A stretch of DNA of 64,000 nt from an archaeon (GCA_004212155.1 RXIG01000001.1:124001-188000), one strand, 5' to 3'; numbered from the stretch's first letter, positions 46,121 to 55,155 are shown. Numbers and translations: made by a program. The notes: generated by a model from the letters alone, not told the origin.

Positions 46121-46585
46121 TTATTCTTCATGACTCACTTTCTCAATGATTCGCACATAACTACCATTCACCGTGACAGGAATCGGTATGGTGACCTCGA
46201 GCAGTTCGACGGTAAGTTCTTCCTTGTTCTCGTCGATGCGTACGACCTTGGCCCGCTCTCCCTTGAAAGGACCGGCGACAAGTTCGACGATATCACCAGG
46301 TTTGATGCCCTCGACGGCAGGCTTTTCCTCGAAGAAGTTTTCCACCTCTTCGAACGGCACATGGCCGGGCAGTATGCCGCGAACATGCCGTATGCCTTCG
46401 ATTGCTTCCTGTACAGCTCCTTCGTCGATGGCTTCAATGAAAATATAGCCTTTTAAAGTTTCCGGTGCCAATATTGCAGATACTGCAATGTCTTTGTTAC
46501 GTACCTTCTCTTCGAGCAACGTTGCAACGTTTCTCTCTTGATTCATCGTTGTTTTAAGAATAAAGAGCGGATAATCTTTTGTCAT
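46121..46585 (-). CDS. spt5: Transcription elongation factor Spt5/NusG
   Basis: 154 aa. NGN domain (LFILKTTMNQERNVATLL, KGYIFIEA, VRGILPG) and KOW domain (IKPGDIVELVAGPFKGERAKVVRI). It binds RNA polymerase with Spt4. ATG 46585 is chosen over GTG 46594 because GAGTGA lies just in front. Confidence 0.95.
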   Translation of the reverse strand: MTKDYPLFILKTTMNQERNVATLLEEKVRNKDIAVSAILAPETLKGYIFIEAIDEGAVQEAIEGIRHVRGILPGHVPFEEVENFFEEKPAVEGIKPGDIVELVAGPFKGERAKVVRIDENKEELTVELLEVTIPIPVTVNGSYVRIIEKVSHEE

Positions 46586-46597
46586 GCTATTCACTCG

Positions 46598-46789
46598 TTA
46601 GAAAGTTGTTCCCTGTATCAAGGAAGATACGATCTTTACAAAGAATCCGATCACTGCCACCAACGCGATGCCGATGGCACATACCTTGGCGGTCTGGGAA
46701 AACTCCTTCCTGTCGGGTTTCTTGGTAAGTCTGAGTACCTTCTTGTAACCCCGTAATGTGTCTGTGAATCTCTTTTTGTCCATGTTCAT
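46598..46789 (-). CDS. secE: Preprotein translocase subunit SecE (Sec61 gamma)
   Basis: 63 aa. An amphipathic basic helix (RFTDTLRGYKKVLRLTKKP) precedes one tail-anchor-like helix (CAIGIALVAVIGFFVKIV). AGAGGTGA lies 7 nt before ATG 46789. Between ftsZ and spt5, the common archaeal order. Confidence 0.94.
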   Translation of the reverse strand: MNMDKKRFTDTLRGYKKVLRLTKKPDRKEFSQTAKVCAIGIALVAVIGFFVKIVSSLIQGTTF

Positions 46790-46830
46790 GCGGACTCACC
46801 TCTCTGTGTTAGGTCCCCGTTGGAGGAGGA

Positions 46831-47955
46831 TTATATAAAGTCTATGCCCAGATTGACCTTTCCGCGCCCCCCCTCTTCGCCTACGAGCATCTCGGTCTCG
46901 CGAGGTCCGAGGATGTATGGTGAGTTCACGCCCGACAGAACGAGAAGCACACGAACCGTCCCCTTAAGCGATTCGTCTATCTGGGCACCCCAGATGACCT
47001 GCGCTTCGGGGTCAAGCTCGTTTGAGACGGCCTCGACGATGCGTTCAGCCTCCTCGAGCTTAAGGTCGTTTGACCCTGTGATGTTGATGAGCGCTCCGCG
47101 GGCGCCAGTGATCTCGACATCGATAAGCGGTGAGTTAAGCGCCTCTTCGACCGATTCCATCGCCCTGTTCTCCGTATCGGATTCGCCCATGCCGATCATG
47201 GCGACGCCGCCGTCGCACATGACGGACCTGACGTCCGCGAAGTCGAGATTGATGAGTCCCGGTTGGGTGATAAGGTCTGTAATGCCGCGCACCGACTGGA
47301 TGAGTATGTCGTCAGACACCTTGAACGCTGCTCCGATTGGCAGCCCGGGTGCGAGTTCAAGGAGCTTGTCGTTTGGTATGACGATGACCGTGTCAGCCGA
47401 TTTCCTGAGATTCTCAAGGCCCTGTTCCGCATTCCTCTGGCGCCTGATACCCTCTACGGTGAAGGGAAGCGTTACGATGCCGACGGTCAGGGCATTTGAC
47501 TTCTTCGCTATCTCCGCTATGATCGGTGCCGCGCCTGTGCCGGTGCCGCCCCCGAGTCCGCACGTGACAAATACCATGTCGGACTTGTCGATCGCCTCAC
47601 GGATCATACGTTCGTCTTCCCTGGCAGCCTGTTCACCAATCGATGGGTCGTTGCCAGCGCCTAGTCCTTTCGTGATCTCCCTGCCTATGAGGATCTTCTT
47701 GTTCGCCTTGCACTTTTTCAGGTCTTGGGCGTCTGTGTTGATAGCGATGTCCTCGCTACCTTCAACCCCGACCTCGATGAGTCGTGTAATGGCGTTGCAG
47801 CCTGCTCCGCCTACACCTACTACCTTGATGTGGGCTTGGCATTGTCGTATGATTTCTTCGAGTTCTTCGTCCTCGGCTGACGGGGCGTTTTCATATGTGA
47901 GCGCGCCCTCTTCCTCGGAAGCGCGCGCAACGGCATCTTCTATCAGTGACTTCAA
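46831..47955 (-). CDS. ftsZ: Cell division GTPase FtsZ
   Basis: 374 aa from TTG 47955. VGVGGAGCNAI, INTDAQDL, CGLGGGTGTGAAP (tubulin signature), and the T7 loop region LINLDFADVRSVM. The first possible start (TTG 47970) would place GGAGGG inside the coding region; that GGAGGG is 7 nt before TTG 47955, so the later codon is preferred. First gene of the block. Confidence 0.96.
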   Translation of the reverse strand: MKSLIEDAVARASEEEGALTYENAPSAEDEELEEIIRQCQAHIKVVGVGGAGCNAITRLIEVGVEGSEDIAINTDAQDLKKCKANKKILIGREITKGLGAGNDPSIGEQAAREDERMIREAIDKSDMVFVTCGLGGGTGTGAAPIIAEIAKKSNALTVGIVTLPFTVEGIRRQRNAEQGLENLRKSADTVIVIPNDKLLELAPGLPIGAAFKVSDDILIQSVRGITDLITQPGLINLDFADVRSVMCDGGVAMIGMGESDTENRAMESVEEALNSPLIDVEITGARGALINITGSNDLKLEEAERIVEAVSNELDPEAQVIWGAQIDESLKGTVRVLLVLSGVNSPYILGPRETEMLVGEEGGRGKVNLGIDFI

Positions 47956-48078
47956 GCTTTTTCCCTCCAATAAACGTCCGATGATTTTTAAAATATTTAA
48001 TTATAGAATTTAATTTATAATATTTAAAGGTTTTTATATACCCAAACCTCAAAAACACACTTTTTTTATAATTCTTGT

Positions 48079-48876
48079 TTAAAAATCTTTTGTTTTGAAT
48101 ACTTTGATACCCATTTGCTCCAGGAGGTCCTTGTAGCTTGATCTTTGGGGCGTCCCCTTCCAGTCCAATATGGCCGCAGATGTCGGGCCGTTCTTTTCGA
48201 TCATTTGGCGTGCCATGTCCATGCCGAGCGGGAACGCATACCGCGGGATTATGTGCCCTATGGACCACTCGGTCGCAAGGGCGACGTCGGTGATCTTGTA
48301 GGGATAGTGGCCCCCACCAACGCCGATGGCAACGGGGCTTTGGGCCTCTGTGTACCTCGTCGCGGTCATCGTGGCATCGGCGACGACATATCCTGCCTTC
48401 TCGTCGGTCCACTGCTCCATGCTGCTGCCGATCTCTAAGAAGGTCGTTGGCACTTCCGTGTAAGGGCCATGGTGGGTCGCCTCGAACGACACGTCATAGG
48501 GCATGTCATCATTTTTCACATGGTCGCGCATGGTTCGAAGCCCAATGCTTTGAGCATGAGGATTGGCGGGACAAAGCGTTTTCTCGCGCCCCCCCAGGTC
48601 GGCGCTGCCGAAGTTTCCCGGGGCGTGGGTCGAGAGCGTCGGCACCCCCTTCTCCGAAGCATGGCGAGTGATAAAGAACAACGCTTCTACTGACGTGAAC
48701 GTGCGCTCTATAGTGTCTGCGCTGATGGCGCGCAACCCAGTTATATGGAGCGTCACGTCCTTGTCAGCATGAACGTAGGTGTCATCCCCTTCCCGATCGA
48801 AGGGGAAGTGCTCGATGAGCTGTGTCGCTATGTTCATGCCAGCGGGGTCCTGCGACGATGCCACGATAAGGATCAT
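48079..48876 (-). CDS. dtdA: D-aminoacyl-tRNA deacylase DtdA
   Basis: 265 aa. LIVASSQDPAGMNI, FITRHASEKGVPTLSTHAPGNFG, FEATHHGPYTEVPTTFLEIGS and GVGGGHYP are the archaeal/plant DTD2 motifs. It hydrolyses D-amino acids from tRNA. ATG 48876 gives the conserved start; the frame upstream to 48939 is unsupported. Confidence 0.95.
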   Translation of the reverse strand: MILIVASSQDPAGMNIATQLIEHFPFDREGDDTYVHADKDVTLHITGLRAISADTIERTFTSVEALFFITRHASEKGVPTLSTHAPGNFGSADLGGREKTLCPANPHAQSIGLRTMRDHVKNDDMPYDVSFEATHHGPYTEVPTTFLEIGSSMEQWTDEKAGYVVADATMTATRYTEAQSPVAIGVGGGHYPYKITDVALATEWSIGHIIPRYAFPLGMDMARQMIEKNGPTSAAILDWKGTPQRSSYKDLLEQMGIKVFKTKDF

Positions 48877-49171
48877 GGGCGAACATGTTATTCGCTCAAT
48901 TAAAGGTTTGCCTTCTTTGCATGGTGGCATCAGCACCATTCATCCCGCTTTCGTTCATTATATCAATTATTGACATGCCTTCTCAAGTGAATCGCTTTCC
49001 GGTCACCACTACAATATATAAGCGCCATATATGGGTCACCCCTGAATATTTGGCGTTTTTTCAGAGGCATTTGTAGCACTTCCCGAGGCCTATCACTGCC
49101 CAGGTGCACGGCGTCTCGAATACGATAACCTTTAAAGGAAGACATCGGTAATTATTACCATGGAGCCGAGC
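48877..49171. promoter_or_regulatory. Divergent intergenic region dtdA-nifS
   Basis: 295 nt with no gene. AATATATAAG at about 49012-49021 is a good plus-strand TATA box, 150 nt ahead of nifS; a second (ACCTTTAAAG, about 49128-49137) is closer to the start. The sequence between may be an alternative leader or a short RNA. Confidence 0.35.
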
Positions 49172-50335
49172 ATGAAGCGCGTATATCTTGATAATAGTGC
49201 GACTACAGCCGTGGATCGGGCGGTCATCGAGACCATGCTTCCCTACTTCGACAAGGCATATGGGAATGCTTCAAGTTTCCATTCGTTCGGACGCGAGGCG
49301 GCACGTGCCCTTGAATCCGCCCGGGACCAGGTAGCGACGCTCATAGGCGCCAAACCATCGGAGATCTACTTCACTGCGGGCGGCACTGAATCTGACAACA
49401 TCGCCATTTTAGGCATTGCATACGCCAATCGCGACAAGGGCAATCACATCATCACATCAGCGATCGAGCACCCCGCTGTTCTCGAGACGTGCAGGCATCT
49501 TGAAGAAAGTGGATTCAAGGTCACCTACCTTCCCGTCGACATCGACGGCCGCGTGTCGCTTTCAGACCTGCGCGATGCTATCACTGAAGAGACGATCCTT
49601 ATCACCATCATGCATGCCAACAATGAGATCGGCACGATACAGCACGTCCGTGACATGGGCGCACTCGCACGCGACCGCAACATCGCATTCCATACGGATG
49701 CGGTGCAGTCCATAGGAAAGGTACCCCTTGATGTCGAGTTCAGCAACATCGACCTGCTTTCCATCTCGTCGCACAAGCTCCATGGCCCCAAGGGCGTGGG
49801 AGCGCTCTATGTGCGCGAGGGCACGGCCATAACGCCCGTCATCTTTGGCGGTGGCCATGAACGCGGTCTGCGCCCATCGACAGAGAACGTCCCCGGCATC
49901 GTCGGGTTCGGCAAGGCATGCGAGATCGCGCACAATCGCCTTGACGAGGACATCGAGCACATGTCCTCGCTGAGGGACAAGCTTATTAAGGGCATCCTTG
50001 ATGCCATTCCCAAGTCAGTGCTCAACGGCCCGTGTTCGGACCGTCTTTGCAACAATGTCAACATATCATTTGAGGCCGTTGAAGGCGAGGCACTCATACT
50101 CGCCCTCGATCGCGTCGGCATAGCGGCATCGACAGGGTCGGCCTGTTCATCGAAGAAGTCGACCGCATCACATGTGCTCCTTGCGACCGGCCTTTCTGAA
50201 CAGATGGCATACGGTTCCCTTCGCATATCGCTGAGCAGATTCACCACAGAGGATGATATTGGATACGTGCTTGAGAAGCTGCCACCCATCGTAGAGCGAT
50301 TGCGTTCGATGTCACCATTATGGAAGGAGGAATGA
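49172..50335 (+). CDS. iscS: Cysteine desulfurase, NifS/IscS type
   Basis: 387 aa. VYLDNSATTAVD, TAGGTESDN, SAIEHPAVLE, MHANNEIGTIQ, SISSHKLHGPKGVG (PLP Lys) and STGSACSSKKSTASHVL with the catalytic Cys. It supplies sulfane sulfur to IscU. GGAG before ATG 49172 favours it over ATG 49160. Its stop codon is 2 nt before iscU. Confidence 0.96.
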   Translation: MKRVYLDNSATTAVDRAVIETMLPYFDKAYGNASSFHSFGREAARALESARDQVATLIGAKPSEIYFTAGGTESDNIAILGIAYANRDKGNHIITSAIEHPAVLETCRHLEESGFKVTYLPVDIDGRVSLSDLRDAITEETILITIMHANNEIGTIQHVRDMGALARDRNIAFHTDAVQSIGKVPLDVEFSNIDLLSISSHKLHGPKGVGALYVREGTAITPVIFGGGHERGLRPSTENVPGIVGFGKACEIAHNRLDEDIEHMSSLRDKLIKGILDAIPKSVLNGPCSDRLCNNVNISFEAVEGEALILALDRVGIAASTGSACSSKKSTASHVLLATGLSEQMAYGSLRISLSRFTTEDDIGYVLEKLPPIVERLRSMSPLWKEE

Positions 50336-50337
50336 AA

Positions 50338-50727
50338 ATGGGATACGAGTTCAACGAAAAGGTTATAGAACATTTTGAGAATCCGCGCAATGTCGGAGAG
50401 ATAGAGGATGCCGACATCGTCGAAACAGTCGGTAGCCCCGTCTGCGGAGACATGCTCACCCTCTACATCAAGCTCAAGGACGACAAGGTAGAGGACGTGA
50501 AGTTCAAGACGTTCGGTTGCGGTGCCGCCATCGCCACCTCTTCCATCTTTACCGAGATGGTAAAGGGAAAGACAGTGGACGAGGCTCTCAAGATCACTAG
50601 CGACGTCGTGGTCGATGCGCTCGGCGGCCTTCCGGAAAAGAAGGTGCACTGTTCCCTGCTAGCACCCGATGCGTTCCACAATGCCATAGAAAAATACAAG
50701 AAGGAACATGATCCAAAAGAGCAGTGA
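50338..50727 (+). CDS. iscU: Fe-S scaffold protein IscU/NifU-N
   Basis: 129 aa. HFENPRNVGEIEDAD, GSPVCGDMLTLY, FGCGAAIATSSI and KVHCSLLA carry the three ligand Cys. GGAGG at 50326-50330 fits ATG 50338 (7 nt) and not ATG 50332. Its tail overlaps the next gene by 20 nt. Confidence 0.95.
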   Translation: MGYEFNEKVIEHFENPRNVGEIEDADIVETVGSPVCGDMLTLYIKLKDDKVEDVKFKTFGCGAAIATSSIFTEMVKGKTVDEALKITSDVVVDALGGLPEKKVHCSLLAPDAFHNAIEKYKKEHDPKEQ

Positions 50728-51214
50728 GACGCTCAAAGAGGTCGTCGAGCGATACAATGACGACCCCGTTGGATGGCACGTGACCGTGGGGCGCGACAAG
50801 AAGGGCAGAAGCGTGGTCATCTTTCACAAGGGCACGACAGTCTGGCATGTGAAGACCCATCATGTCACACCATATCATGCCATCAGCGTCGGCGGAAGCG
50901 CCAAATCCAGGAAACCCCCGGGCGGCGGCTCTACACTGACGTTTGGATGGAGACCGCTTTCTTCATCCCTGATGAAACGCATCCGACAGGATGTGGAAAG
51001 GGGCGGCACGGTGTCATCCGACGTGATACAAGAGATCTCTTCTATAGAACCACGTCCCCTCGATGACCTCCGCGAGGGTGTGCTACAGGGCCCCTTCTCA
51101 TTTGCAGACAATCCTGTGCACGCCATCTCCAAGCGTCAAAAGCGCCTCGATGCCATGCTCTCTTCCGAGCTAGACAAGCTCGTGTTCAAGCAGGAAGGTT
51201 CCACCTACGGCTAA
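50708..51214 (+). CDS. Unknown protein coupled to iscSU
   Basis: 168 aa. N-terminal half beta-rich with HVTVGRDKKGRSVVIFHKGTT; the centre is Gly/Pro/Ser-rich and basic (SRKPPGGGS); the C terminus is helical. No Cys at all, so it is not an Fe-S carrier. I do not recognise the family. Its ATG lies inside the end of iscU, so expression is coupled and a role in Fe-S or sulfur transfer is plausible. Confidence 0.65.
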   Translation: MIQKSSETLKEVVERYNDDPVGWHVTVGRDKKGRSVVIFHKGTTVWHVKTHHVTPYHAISVGGSAKSRKPPGGGSTLTFGWRPLSSSLMKRIRQDVERGGTVSSDVIQEISSIEPRPLDDLREGVLQGPFSFADNPVHAISKRQKRLDAMLSSELDKLVFKQEGSTYG

Positions 51215-52404
51215 TCCCTGAGATGGTCCTTGACGACAGCTGCGAGTCGTCGAATGCCCTCGCGTATCTTATCGTTGTCCATGTAGGCAAACGTAAGGCG
51301 CATGTAGTTGTGCCCACCGTTTACGAAGAACGCACCGCCCTGGACATAGGCCACGTTTTGCTTGATGGCGTCGGAAAACATCTCCTTCGCGTCGATATAG
51401 TCTGGCAAGGTGACCCATAGGAACATGCCCCCTTCTGGATGCGTCCATGTGACCTCGGGTGGGAAGTATTCCTCGAGTGCCTTGAGCATGATGTCGCGTT
51501 TCTCCTTGTACATCGTTGCAATCCACGGTATGTGGCGATCGATGAGTCCCCTTCGCAGAAGTTGATACGTAATGAGCTGCACGTACGAGTTTGAGCACAG
51601 ATCGGTCGCTTGCTTGACGATGACAAGTTTTCGCACCACGTCCTTTGGGGCGCATATCCATGCGAGCCTGAATCCAGGAGAGAGGATCTTTGAAAACGAT
51701 GAGAGGTAGATGGTGTGGTCGGGGGCGAACACCTTGACCGAGGCTATGTCCTCGCCCTCGAAGCGAAGCTTTGCATATGGATTGTCCTCCACAAGGAGCA
51801 GGTCGTATTCCCTGGCTATCTCCGCAAGCTCCTTTCGTTTCTCAAGGGAATAGGTGATGCCCGATGGGTTCTGGAATGTGGGGATGATGTAGAAGAACTT
51901 TGGAGGTGTAGGGAGCGTGTCGAGCAGATGCCGCAGTACATCAAGGTCTGGCCCGTCGTCCTCGAGTGGCACCGTCTCAAACGATGCCTGGAAGAGCCGG
52001 AATGCAGAGAGGCCGCCAAGGTAGCTTGGTTCCTCGACGAGCACGGTATCACCCTTGTCAAGGAACGTCTTTGAAACGAGCTCGAGGCCCTGCTGGCTTC
52101 CGCTCGTGATCAAGATGCTCTCCTCGTCGACCTGCACGCCGACGCTGCGCTCGCGCGCAGCCAAAAACTTTCTGAGTTCGATATATCCCTCTGTCGTGCC
52201 GTATTGGAGCGCCTGTTCGCCCTCGTTGAGCAGCACGCTTTGGGAGATACGAAATATGTCCTCTATGGGAAAAGACTTAGGGTGAGGCAGGCCTCCTGCG
52301 AAGGAGATGACCTCCGGGCGCATGGTGAGCTTGAGGAGCTCGCGGATGTCGGATGCCTTGACACCATGTGCCCGTTCGGCGTAACGGCTTGTCCAATCGA
52401 TCAT
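51211..52404 (-). CDS. PLP aminotransferase, LysN/ARO8-like
   Basis: 397 aa, MocR-like aminotransferase domain without the HTH. ISFAGGLPHPKSFP, QYGTTEGYIELR, ITSGSQQGLEL, PTFQNPSGITYS, DNPYAKLRF and SSFSKILSPGFRLAW (PLP Lys). Possible 2-aminoadipate or aromatic aminotransferase. It converges with the unknown gene, overlapping 4 nt. Confidence 0.9.
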   Translation of the reverse strand: MIDWTSRYAERAHGVKASDIRELLKLTMRPEVISFAGGLPHPKSFPIEDIFRISQSVLLNEGEQALQYGTTEGYIELRKFLAARERSVGVQVDEESILITSGSQQGLELVSKTFLDKGDTVLVEEPSYLGGLSAFRLFQASFETVPLEDDGPDLDVLRHLLDTLPTPPKFFYIIPTFQNPSGITYSLEKRKELAEIAREYDLLLVEDNPYAKLRFEGEDIASVKVFAPDHTIYLSSFSKILSPGFRLAWICAPKDVVRKLVIVKQATDLCSNSYVQLITYQLLRRGLIDRHIPWIATMYKEKRDIMLKALEEYFPPEVTWTHPEGGMFLWVTLPDYIDAKEMFSDAIKQNVAYVQGGAFFVNGGHNYMRLTFAYMDNDKIREGIRRLAAVVKDHLRD

Positions 52405-52614
52405 ATGATCCCCATCTTACTCTGGTGGCCACGCACATAAACTTTGTTGCTGAGTGTGGGCCGCACGTCCTTTTTCCCCTCCAATGCAACGGATGCGCAC
52501 TGTTTTACAAGATTGTCAAAAGATGTAAGAAGTGGTGCTACCACCTCGCCACGAACCAATAATGAAAATTATTTATACCTTCCCCCTTGAGTAAGGACTG
52601 ACAGTGATCGTCCT

Positions 52615-53847
52615 ATGCAGGTACATCAAGAGAACAGATGCAGCATTTGCAAGGGCCACAAGCACCTCTGTGGCCGCAGCGAGTGTCCCATCCTCCAGAG
52701 GGTCAGGATCAGGTCCTCGATACTCCCCAAGCTCTCCCAGGACATCTTCGGTTCGTCGCCATCCTCTATATTCGTGGGCAGCTGGAACTACCCCAAGGTC
52801 TACGTTGGTCCCCTCGTACCGCCCGTCATCGGCGATACGTCAGACATGGACCACCCTGAATCATGGTTTGGCAAGTCGCTTTCCGACATCATCGAGTTCC
52901 GTTCGAGCATGGTGCGTTCCAAGGACTCCCACGACGTCAACGCAGTGAGGGATCCAAATCGTTCGATCATGCTTATGCAAGAGATCGTCATGTCCGACAA
53001 GCCCGTTGACACAGAGCTCTCGCTGGAGAAGAAACCCCGTTTCTCGTTCAAGTTCAACGAGTTCTCCCCGCCCTACGGACCCAGCGAGGTCATGCGCAAG
53101 CTCGATGTCACACAGAATCCTCACATACCCCGCGTGGTCGACTCCGTCCACAACGACGAGCTCGCCGCCAGCGACGGCATCAGGCGCCTCTACGAGAAGG
53201 AGATCGAGGTATCGCACATATCAAAGATGCTCTCCGCAGGCATACTGGGCGACCCGAAGCGCAGGAAGTTCGTCCCGACGCGATGGTCGATCACGGCCAC
53301 AGACGACATCATCTCCAAGCAGATGATCGACGATATCCGTACGTATCCGCAGATCTCAGATACCCTCATCTTCCACGCCCATGATGTGGGGAACACGCTT
53401 GCAGCAGTGCTCGTCCCTGGCATATGGTCGTACGAGTTCCTTGAGTGCTGGCTTCCGGGCGCCCTGTTCTCGGGTGGTTCGGCCGTGCCCCAGATCATCT
53501 CCGACTGGGAATACTACCAGGGCCGTAAGACATATGCGAAGATTATTGCAGGCGCGTACTACGCCGGGCGCCTTCCGGTAGCCGAATATCTCGAGCACGT
53601 GGGGCGCCAGGCCACATGCTTTGTCATTATGGAAGTGGATCCCTCATACCACACCCCTATAGGCGTATGGCGCATACGAACCATCCTGCGCGAGGCGTTC
53701 TCGGCACGCCCTGTCTCGTGCGAATCGACACACGAGGCGTTTAGCTACCTCTCATCCGTTCTTCACTTGCCAGGCACTGACTACATGGATGCGTCGCAAC
53801 TCCTTCATTTCTCCGAGCGCCAGAAGGTGCTTGATGAGTGGTTATAA
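52615..53847 (+). CDS. nreA: DNA repair protein NreA with C-terminal PIP box
   Basis: 410 aa. An N-terminal zinc motif (CSICKGHKHLCGRSECP) starts the chain, then SSIFVGSWNYPKVYVGPL, the FKFNEFSPPYGPSEVM block and a long C-terminal domain. The last eight residues QKVLDEWL match the PCNA-interacting pattern Q-x-x-h-x-x-a-a. Nre proteins act in repair of alkylation and crosslink damage in halophiles. TATA-like TTATTTATACC (about 52568-52578). Confidence 0.9.
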   Translation: MQVHQENRCSICKGHKHLCGRSECPILQRVRIRSSILPKLSQDIFGSSPSSIFVGSWNYPKVYVGPLVPPVIGDTSDMDHPESWFGKSLSDIIEFRSSMVRSKDSHDVNAVRDPNRSIMLMQEIVMSDKPVDTELSLEKKPRFSFKFNEFSPPYGPSEVMRKLDVTQNPHIPRVVDSVHNDELAASDGIRRLYEKEIEVSHISKMLSAGILGDPKRRKFVPTRWSITATDDIISKQMIDDIRTYPQISDTLIFHAHDVGNTLAAVLVPGIWSYEFLECWLPGALFSGGSAVPQIISDWEYYQGRKTYAKIIAGAYYAGRLPVAEYLEHVGRQATCFVIMEVDPSYHTPIGVWRIRTILREAFSARPVSCESTHEAFSYLSSVLHLPGTDYMDASQLLHFSERQKVLDEWL

Positions 53848-53852
53848 CTCAA

Positions 53853-53872
53853 TTTTGCATAATTACCCAAAA
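53853..53872. promoter_or_regulatory. 20-bp dyad shared with the first ECF S-component gene
   Basis: TTTTG-CAT-AATT-ACC-CAAAA, 32 nt upstream of ATG 53904. Only the left three-base spacer differs from 30895-30914. Directly followed by a TATA-like GTTTATTAAT. Confidence 0.55.
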
Positions 53873-53903
53873 GTTTATTAATCTACGTTCGCGAGCCTCT
53901 CCC

Positions 53904-54413
53904 ATGGAAACGCGCGACATAGCCATACGCGCTGCATTCACAGCACTCGTGTTCATCGCAACGGCCGTCATACCCCCCCTACCCATCGCGGCATCGGGAG
54001 GTTATCTCAACTTTGGCGATACGGCCGTTTATATCACCGCGCTGCTTTTTGGCAGCTACACGGGTGCGTTCGCTGGCGGCGTCGGCTCTGCGCTTGCAGA
54101 CCTGTTTCTCGGATTCGGCGCCTTTGCCCCTGTGACGTTGATCGTGAAGGGCACTGAAGGATTTGTCGTGGGCTACCTGGGAAAGAGTGCGGGTACCACC
54201 ACTCGCATCATCGCCCTGGCGCTTGGCGGTGTCGTGCTCGTCGCTGGCTACTTCGTCTTCGAGGTCGCAATGTTCGGATACCCTGCCGCCATAGGCGAGG
54301 TGCCGTTTAACATGCTTCAATTCGCCGTGGGCGCGATGATCGCAATCGCCGTGGTAAGGACGGTCGAGTCGCGCCTCAACATAGACACGACTGATGATGG
54401 GCCCCGTCCGTGA
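53904..54413 (+). CDS. ECF-transporter S-component protein
   Basis: 169 aa, five or six helices. TRDIAIRAAFTALVFIATAVIP, GGYLNFGDTAVYITALLFG, AGGVGSALADLFLG and IVKGTEGFVVGYLGK are typical of vitamin S components (HmpT/ThiW/PdxU-like). ATG 53904 follows the promoter described above. Needs an EcfAT module encoded elsewhere. Confidence 0.82.
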   Translation: METRDIAIRAAFTALVFIATAVIPPLPIAASGGYLNFGDTAVYITALLFGSYTGAFAGGVGSALADLFLGFGAFAPVTLIVKGTEGFVVGYLGKSAGTTTRIIALALGGVVLVAGYFVFEVAMFGYPAAIGEVPFNMLQFAVGAMIAIAVVRTVESRLNIDTTDDGPRP

Positions 54414-54484
54414 TGCGTGATGGTGCATTCTAAGAAAAGCGGACAGCCCACCTGGCGACTGTCACACGTGGGTCGTGGCATCGC

Positions 54485-54949
54485 TTATTCCTTCTCGTTT
54501 TCACAGTGATGAAGGCCCGTCTCTTCATATATCTTGTAATGTTCAAGCCAGAAGGGGGACTCTGGGGCTGTTTCAACGAACCTGACAAAGGTTCTGAGCT
54601 TTTCTATGGTAACGGGGTGCAAATGGTGTTCCATGATGCATGCGTCATCATCAGCCACCGAGGGGGGAACACCTATGATCTCTAGAAACGTGCGTATTAT
54701 CGTATGGCGTCGCTGAACGGCCTTTGCAACCTCCTTTCCCTTCCTCGTAAGCTTGACACCCTCGTATTTCTTGTGCACCACGAGTCCCTCGTCATGGAGG
54801 CGTTTGAACATCTCGGCCACGCTGGCGGGGGTCACGTCAAGGGACGCGGCAACGTCCTTGGTGCGTGCATGGCCCTTCTCGCTCACGATGGCCAGAATTG
54901 CCTCGAGATAATCCTCGAACTTCCTGCTGTAGGGGTGTTGTTCAATCAT
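54485..54949 (-). CDS. DtxR/MntR-family metal-dependent regulator
   Basis: 154 aa. HTH domain (FEDYLEAILAIVSEKGHARTKDVA, VTPASVAEMFKRLHDEGLV) and dimerisation/metal domain (RRHTIIRTFLEIIGV, CIMEHHLHPVTIEKL with Cys, Glu and His ligands). It senses Fe2+ or Mn2+. ATG 54949 is 26 nt from TTTAAAAC (54971-54978), giving a leaderless mRNA. TTCGGCTTCCCAA (54981-54993), an imperfect TTnGG...CCnAA dyad, lies just upstream. Confidence 0.88.
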   Translation of the reverse strand: MIEQHPYSRKFEDYLEAILAIVSEKGHARTKDVAASLDVTPASVAEMFKRLHDEGLVVHKKYEGVKLTRKGKEVAKAVQRRHTIIRTFLEIIGVPPSVADDDACIMEHHLHPVTIEKLRTFVRFVETAPESPFWLEHYKIYEETGLHHCENEKE

Positions 54950-54980
54950 TTTCATCCACATGGGGCTAATGTTTTAAAGG

Positions 54981-54993
54981 TTCGGCTTCCCAA
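54981..54993. promoter_or_regulatory. Imperfect TTnGG-CCnAA dyad upstream of the DtxR gene
   Basis: TTCGGCTTCCCAA has four of six symmetric positions matched and sits at the TFB-side of the TATA box. It resembles the outer pattern of DtxR/IdeR sites; autoregulation is a guess. Confidence 0.25.
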
Positions 54994-55090
54994 ACAATAT
55001 TTATCATACATTTAAAAATGTGAGGGGCGATGAGTGGATTATAAAACGCATGTGACCAAAATCGGTCAATATACTGCATTATGATACGAG

Positions 55091-55110
55091 TTATGAATAT
55101 ATATTCATAA
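55091..55110. promoter_or_regulatory. 20-nt perfect palindrome in the mrp promoter
   Basis: TTATGAATATATATTCATAA, directly followed by the TATA box AATTTATAAA (55111-55120). The TGAA-N6-TTCA core is the ArsR/SmtB metal-sensor half-site arrangement. Confidence 0.55.
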
Positions 55111-55155
55111 AATTTATAAATGTTTCCGCCATACCCCGCTCAAGGAGGAACCTCT

